Shown here piece after piece: positions 58,997 to 64,000 of a stretch of DNA of 64,000 nt. Each line of letters begins with the position of its first letter. The stretch's first letter is position 1. The notes beneath the pieces are model-generated. The model was not told where the DNA came from and made no database searches. It saw only the letters and a list, made by a program, of their open reading frames with translations. The position numbers were made by a program, and so were the translations under genes. The stretch is from Collybiopsis luxurians FD-317 M1 (Eukaryota > Basidiomycota > Agaricomycetes > Agaricales > Omphalotaceae), in the NCBI GenBank assembly GCA_000827265.1, contig KN834866.1, positions 68,363-132,362 of the forward strand. Direction: 5' to 3'.

Positions 58997-60357
58997 TTAC
59001 ACCGGACATCTACATTGCTTGTAAGCTCCTGAAATGACACCTGAAGTTATCGACAAAGACGCGAAAGCTGATGCTGTCGCCGCTGGTTCGAGCTCAGGAC
59101 TTTGGCCCAGAGGCCTGGGCAACTCGTATTTGGGAATCATATCACAGCAGGGAGATTTGGTAGTTGAATAAAATGTAATCATATAGCGGAAAATGTCAAC
59201 TAAGAGCTCGCAGAAAAGAGAAAAAAGGTACGGTATGCGGGCATGGAAAGTGAAAGGTGGAAAGTGAAGAAGAAACGAGAGCAATTAATGGGGTGCGTAA
59301 GCCTTTGACTTTCGGAGTATCCTCGATGGATTTTGCATCAGTCGACTCATTCCATCCCTCGATGGCATTCATATACCTGCAAGGAACGGAGACAGGACCT
59401 TTGATCCGGGAGAAATCGACGTAGCTCTCCGTCAATACCTGGTAAACGAGGGCTAGGTGTCAGAGAAGTTGAATGAATTCCAATCCTTACAGCCTACCAA
59501 CCTCCGTGCGTTTCGTTGAGTGAAATAATTCCCCGCGTCGCAATCTGTTGTGTGCCATCGTAGCTAGAAAACTTGGAGAGCCCGATGACAGAGACTTGAG
59601 GGAGATCGTTGGATCCTCGACAGCCGTACCCGAACTCCTTGCCCTCAGATTTCAACTATGTGATGGAGGAAGGAAATGAGATCGGCTACTAGGAAGGATC
59701 GAATGAGTTAGTGTATTGCAAAGATCGATTAAAGAGGAAACATACCACGCAACCGTTGAGCATGTTATGCTCTCTAAGACCGTTTAAGGCACACTCTGAG
59801 AAACCGTCACCACATCCCGAGTCGACGGAGAGCACCCGAGGTTGAGAGTGATCCAAGATTTGGGGACAAGGTCACCCGTGTATGTGAGACCATTCCTGCA
59901 GGAGATTTGAAGGGGCTCAGGCGTTATGGTGTAGGATGTTGATTGCTTATAACCCTGGATGATATGAATAAATATCTCATAGGGGGGTCCTACAGTGTCA
60001 GACAGAGAAGCGAACGTGTGGAAGAGGGATTCAAGTGAATAGAGCTCGAGTTCGGCAGACGGAAATGTCGTTCATCAGAGCCGGAAGTTGCGTATGCACA
60101 GTTTGCAACTATTATCTGGATTCTGGGCGTGTTCGGGCTCGACAGACATCAGCGAAGACGTGGTCGTGCGTGAATGAAGGATGGAGCTGTCGACGGAGTG
60201 GAATCGACCGCAGCGGAGAAGTCTTGAGATGGCAGGATTCGTCCAAGTTATCGTGCAGAGCCCCGAGAGTATCGCGGTGTTTCGTAGAGCAGTCGTTCGT
60301 TAGTTGACGAGTGCAGTGGTGACATGGATTGTCTGCGAAACCGTTACCTCGCTGGAA
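58997..60357 (-). CDS. Multi-exon gene of unknown function, Cys-containing product, one unresolved frame change
   Basis: Minus-strand coding content is strong in several exons. A stretch up to about 59731 reads DSGCGDGFSECALNGLREHN and LNGCV and ends at a perfect donor (GTATGT). After a long intron, 59655-59502 reads SEGKEFGYGCRGSNDLPQVS and IATRGIISLNETHG. Then 59453 to about 59277 reads ALVYQVLTESYVDFSRIKG and RYMNAIEGWNES. A last exon to 58997 contains IPKYELPRPLGQSPELEP and ends YKQCRCPV. Further up (about 59950-59800) another frame reads QISCRNGLTYTGDLVPKSWI, which must shift by one base to join; no intron there fits, so an indel near the CCCC at about 59863 is likely. Open sequence continues to about 60357 (HHCTRQLTNDCSTKHRDTLG). 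The cysteine content suggests a secreted or redox-stabilised protein. The family is not recognised. Confidence 0.5.
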
Positions 60358-60559
60358 GAGTTCACGATTTGACTAAGGCGACAATCGAGGCCCGTACAGA
60401 CCGTTAGATGGTGAGTGAAAAGGAGGTGAGCTCGACGAACAAGATAGAGGAATCAAGCATGCAGATCTGCGTGCTTGAGCGGCGTAGCAAGACATCCATC
60501 GTTTGAACGAATCGATGCACCAGACAACTCGAGCAAGGTGCAAAAGTAGGCGTTCAGGA

Positions 60560-61010
60560 CGGGCATCTGCAGGGAAGAGACCTAGAGGAAGTTTTAGAGC
60601 AAGCAAGGGTCTACTGCTGTTGAATCTGCGAGGGAAAAGTTGCAGCGAGAAGGAGGAGCGAGCAATGATCATGAACGGCGGTGGAACGTCGAACGAGTAG
60701 GATAAAAGAGCTACAACAATTCCTCAGTCAATACGGATACAAACCTCAAAAGCTAAATCGTACCTTTGGTTCGTAGGTTCGAAGGAGAAAACTCCATCTA
60801 TGAAGCATCCAAACAACGAGGTCTACGACTCCCGTCGCGCGGGAGACGGTAGTACTAGCGCTTGGCATTTCGCTACCCATGTTCTCGAGGACAAAAACTA
60901 CATTGCGCGTAGTCTTCCCTGCCTTTTCCTTCTTCCTGATCCCTTCGTGCCCACCTCTACCGTCATTTACATTCCACCACCCGGCTCTAATTCGCTGAGC
61001 TGGAGGTCAC
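60560..61010. repeat. Duplicated non-coding segment, copy A
   Basis: The landmarks 'tctgcgagggaaaagttgca', 'gaacggcggtggaacgtcga', 'tcagtcaatacggatac' and 'cgtacctttggttcgtagg' recur about 0.8 kb later in the same order as 'tctgcgagggaagagtcgac', 'gaacggcggttaacgtcga', 'tcagtcagtgtgaatacg' and 'cgcaccttgggttcgtggg'. Frames are not conserved between the copies. Confidence 0.65.
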
Positions 61011-61179
61011 CTAACCGTCTGTTGCGAACCCAGGAGGTGTGCATTTGATATCGTTTCCGAAGGATCGACTTGCTGAGTAGGGCATCACTGGAGCCGGACC
61101 GTCCGTCTGCGGTAGAGGAAGAGTATGGGCGAGGGAGTGAGTTTCTACCGTCGTGGGTCTGCGGAGCAAAGCTTGACTC

Positions 61180-61320
61180 GCTTAACGACGAAGAATGGTG
61201 GTCGGCAGTCCGACACAAAGGAGACGGGAACTGGAAGGAGTCGAGTTAGAATGGATCAAACTATCAAATTCTGGTTCGTACCTTCAGTTCATAGGTTTAA
61301 ACCACAGATCCGACTTTCGT
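61180..61320. repeat. Partial third copy of the duplicated segment
   Basis: 'ggagtcgagttagaatggat', 'ctggttcgtaccttcagttc' and 'ataggtttaaacc' resemble the middle of copies A and B, but only about 140 bp are recognisable. Confidence 0.4.
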
Positions 61321-61429
61321 CGCCAAGCAAAAGACACTAGCAGTACTCCATGTACCGCTGCGTGTACGTTCAGGAGCATCTTTCCCCACCACACGGCGTT
61401 CCGTAGAGCTACCCACATTCTTGTCTCCA

Positions 61430-61790
61430 CGTATCTGCGAGGGAAGAGTCGACGATGGAGGAGTGAGCGAACGGCGGTTAACGTCGAGCGAGAAAAGAAA
61501 AGCTAGAACGAATGCTCAGTCAGTGTGAATACGAAACTCGAAAGTTTACTCGCACCTTGGGTTCGTGGGTTCAAACGGGGGAGCTCCGTCCATTGCACAC
61601 ACAAACTCCGACGTCGACGACACGCGCGGATAGGAAAGCAGAAGCACTCGAGGCTGGTATATCACCACGCGTACTCTCGAGCACGAAGACCACACTGTGC
61701 ATAGTCTTCATCGTCTTCCGCTTCTTCGTGAATCCTGCACATCATCCTCTACCGTCCTTTCCGTTCTAACCCAACGCCCGGTTCCAACCA
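61430..61790. repeat. Duplicated non-coding segment, copy B
   Basis: This is the partner of copy A. After the shared head it also shares 'gttctcgagg'/'ctctcgagca', 'cgtagtcttcc'/'catagtcttca' and 'acctctaccgtc'/'tcctctaccgtc' further on, so the duplication is at least 350 bp long. Confidence 0.65.
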
Positions 61791-61924
61791 AGCCAACATT
61801 GACCGCATCGTCTGCTACCTGTAGTGGAAGCGTGAAGAAGAGCTTGAAGCGTGAACGCGCCGGTGGATGGACAGGTGGAAGGCACCGTCGACCTCGAAGG
61901 ACAAGGTGGAAATATGGTGGTCCG

Positions 61925-62302
61925 ATGGGCGAAGACGGGGACGACGATATCGAGGATGATGTTGGGGAGAAAGAAAGTCGTGGCGTGGCATCGACAGATA
62001 CCCACGCTAGTCTGAACCGAAGTGTTTCGCGGGTGTTTGATCCGAATTCCTTTGAGTTTGGTTCTAGTCCGAACGAAAGGGTAAACGACGAGGAGTTTGC
62101 GCCGGTTGACTTGCAGCTTGCGCGTCTGAGCCTACATGGATGGTCGGAGCGTCGGGTACACACGAAAAGGAACGGGAACGGGAAAGGAAGGGAAGGGGAG
62201 GAGGAGGAATCAGCAAACAAGCAAGGGTGGCGAGTTCATGACTTACTCGGACTTCTGACCGTGATTTCTGTTACTTTCCATCGTTGTAAAGCGCAAATAT
62301 GA
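61925..62302 (+). CDS. Unidentified acidic ORF, 125 residues
   Basis: From an ATG the frame opens with a highly acidic stretch (MGEDGDDDIEDDVGEKES), then SVSRVFDPNSFEFGSSPNE and FAPVDLQLARLSLHGWSERR. A basic/acidic low-complexity part follows (KRNGNGKGREGEEEES), and it ends with the hydrophobic LLGLLTVISV. The frame is open further upstream without an ATG, so the start may lie in a spliced exon. A 170-codon frame on the opposite strand is the mirror of this low-complexity sequence and reads as Ser/Pro runs. Function unknown. Confidence 0.3.
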   Translation: MGEDGDDDIEDDVGEKESRGVASTDTHASLNRSVSRVFDPNSFEFGSSPNERVNDEEFAPVDLQLARLSLHGWSERRVHTKRNGNGKGREGEEEESANKQGWRVHDLLGLLTVISVTFHRCKAQI

Positions 62303-64000
62303 AAAGGTGGATAGGCCGAATTTATGAGTCGGCTCTACTCTCGGTATAGCGACGCAATCGAGTTAAGCGTTCGCTAATCCGTATAGACCAAAAGTTTGCT
62401 TAAAAGTCTGCTCCAGGGTAGACGAAATGTCGTCGTAATTAACCATGTATCACGAAAACTCGAAGTTGGGTAAAGGAAACGAATAGTATATTGAGTATAA
62501 GACGTATTCACGCGTTCGTACGTATAAAAAAGCGATAAAAGAACCTGCGTAAGAAAGAGAAATATCAGTTTAATAGAAAACCTGAATGAAATATGAAAGA
62601 GCATACCTCACAACCTATCCTCAAGTTGCCCTCCCTATCCCTATGAACCCGCCCTACGTGCTTCCTGCCCTTTGTCGTGAGATAGCCTTCGTTCGAAGGC
62701 GTACATGCAGCCGCTTGCTGTGACGAATCCGTTTCAGGTGTTTCTTGCGTTGGTTGTCATGAATAAACCGATCTGGGTATTGAGAGTCAAGTATTGGCAT
62801 TATAAAGATTGATCAGAAACAGATTAAGAGTTGCTGGAGGCGAATTGAGGGGAAACGAGAATGCGTCGATGTGGTTTGAGAAAGAGTTTGCGGGCCGTCG
62901 CTACCGAAATTCATTTCCTCCATATAGACGCTCACGGGCGTCAAATCTCAACTTTCTCTCAACCGTCATTTTCGTTTATTTCTTCCTTTCAAAGCCACAT
63001 CTTCCAACGAAGATTCATATATACTTGTCAAAAGGGAACACCGGTGCCATTTTATATTGCCTTTCTTGGGAAGACAAGGAGGGTTAGAGCTTCCGAGTCG
63101 CGATAGACAACGGTGGAAGAAGGCTTGGGTGATACAATTCGAGTTTGGGTGACAAGATTTGAGTTTGGGGCAATGGGAGACTTAGGGATGTGTAGTATTA
63201 CTACTGGTATAGGATTTCATTCACCTCGTTGACTGGAGAATCTTAACGATTAATCTAGATAATTCAAAATACGCCCACTCAAACGACGACTATTTAACCT
63301 TTTCCTGTTCCGCTTTGCTGTAGCGTATTGGTTGTATATAGTGAGTATACAGCAAATTGAGAAGGGAAGAGATCAAATGGCTGCTACGCTATAAGTGAAT
63401 GTCAAAGTATTATTATATATGTCTTTTCTGGTACAGCCAATGATTTGTTCATCGAGCGGTGGATGTAAATAGTTTGGTATGCTATCCTTTGCCTGTCCTC
63501 GCATTAGATACTAACAGAAACTTCTTTTCAAAGTTTTTGGTACATAGTTGGACAATGTATTGTTTTTCTTTTCATGTTAGATTCATGAAATGTCTATCGA
63601 CTCGCTCTATCGAAGTGAGCACAGGGTCCTATTAATTTATTGCTTGACAAAGTATCAACTTTAACTCTTTTTCAGTATTTCGTCTCGTTTGAGCCCAAAA
63701 AGTCACATATGCCAAAAATGGAAATACCATCGTCTAGTATGACATATTCCCCCTAAGCGTACTGAATTTCCCACGGTCACACTCACTTCTTCTCACGGTA
63801 GGCGGCTAAGCAAAAACACCACAATTTTGGCAGTATTCAGTGGATATCTCATCAATGGCTATCCCAAACACCCAACATATGTGAGAAAAAATATTCTCCT
63901 CATCCATATTATTAGGCGTAATACCAATTTGACCATATATGGCAACGTCAATCTCTCAGAATAAGCAAAACATATTTACCACCCAAGCTCAAGTTGTCCC
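62303..64000. other. Terminal spacer, no gene supported
   Basis: Short frames only (for example 62374-62604 minus, 62809-63087 plus). A local near-repeat 'gatacaattcgagtttgggtgacaagatttgagtttgggg' gives two GAGTTTGGG units at about 63140-63170. AT-rich towards the end of the window. Confidence 0.35.

Noticed and set aside
61708..62220. 170-codon minus-strand frame rich in Ser/Pro/Phe
   Set aside because: Low-complexity mirror of the acidic plus-strand frame; it has runs of Ser and Pro and no domain or splice support.
1..64000. CRISPR arrays, rRNA genes, bacterial promoters or operons
   Set aside because: No regularly spaced repeats and no rRNA-like blocks were seen; introns and gene structure are those of a fungus.

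Overview
The window looks like nuclear DNA of a mushroom-forming basidiomycete (Agaricomycetes). Genes sit on both strands and are split by short introns of about 50-70 nt with GT..AG borders. The dominant genes belong to an uncharacterised, heavily expanded family of fungal multi-pass membrane proteins (LPITELEI and FWW-KPLG signatures). No rRNA, tRNA, CRISPR or prokaryotic operon structure is visible. Gene density is low, and much of the sequence is duplicated, decayed or unreadable without comparison.

Region 1 (1-24 kb) is a tandem array of the membrane family: copy 1 (1-1329, 5' end outside the window), copy 2 (13304-14667, frame broken in the middle), copy 3 (17819-18445, pseudogene), copy 4 (20916-22352, intact) and copy 5 (23255-23690, relic). 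A non-coding module recurs between the copies at about 1.8, 3.8, 15.1, 16.5 and probably 19.6 kb. After copy 1 it is part of a degenerate tandem repeat with a period of about 2 kb. The duplicated unit therefore seems to be gene plus downstream spacer, and the array shows birth-and-death evolution. An AT-rich island (about 6.3-13.2 kb) with many TTAATTAA-like blocks, a small inverted-repeat element and a decaying minus-strand gene splits the array between copies 1 and 2.

Region 2 (24.4-41 kb) starts with an intact intronless MDR-family oxidoreductase (24491-25471). Then follow several kilobases of gene relics, a five-exon GPI-anchored Ser/Thr-rich wall protein of the Kre9/Knh1-like type (complement 32469-33309), more unreadable sequence, and a 52-residue Cys/Ser protein candidate (complement 40204-40362).

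Region 3 (41.5-57.5 kb) has a four-exon TPX2-like spindle protein (complement 41517-43514) and a two-exon C2H2 transcription factor candidate (complement 56353-57502). Between them lie about 13 kb with only fragmentary coding signal.

Region 4 (59-64 kb) holds a multi-exon minus-strand gene of unknown function whose frame breaks once, a duplicated non-coding segment (offset about 0.8 kb) and an acidic plus-strand ORF. The genes outside the array show no common pathway. The coherent story here is the tandem family and its co-duplicated spacers.
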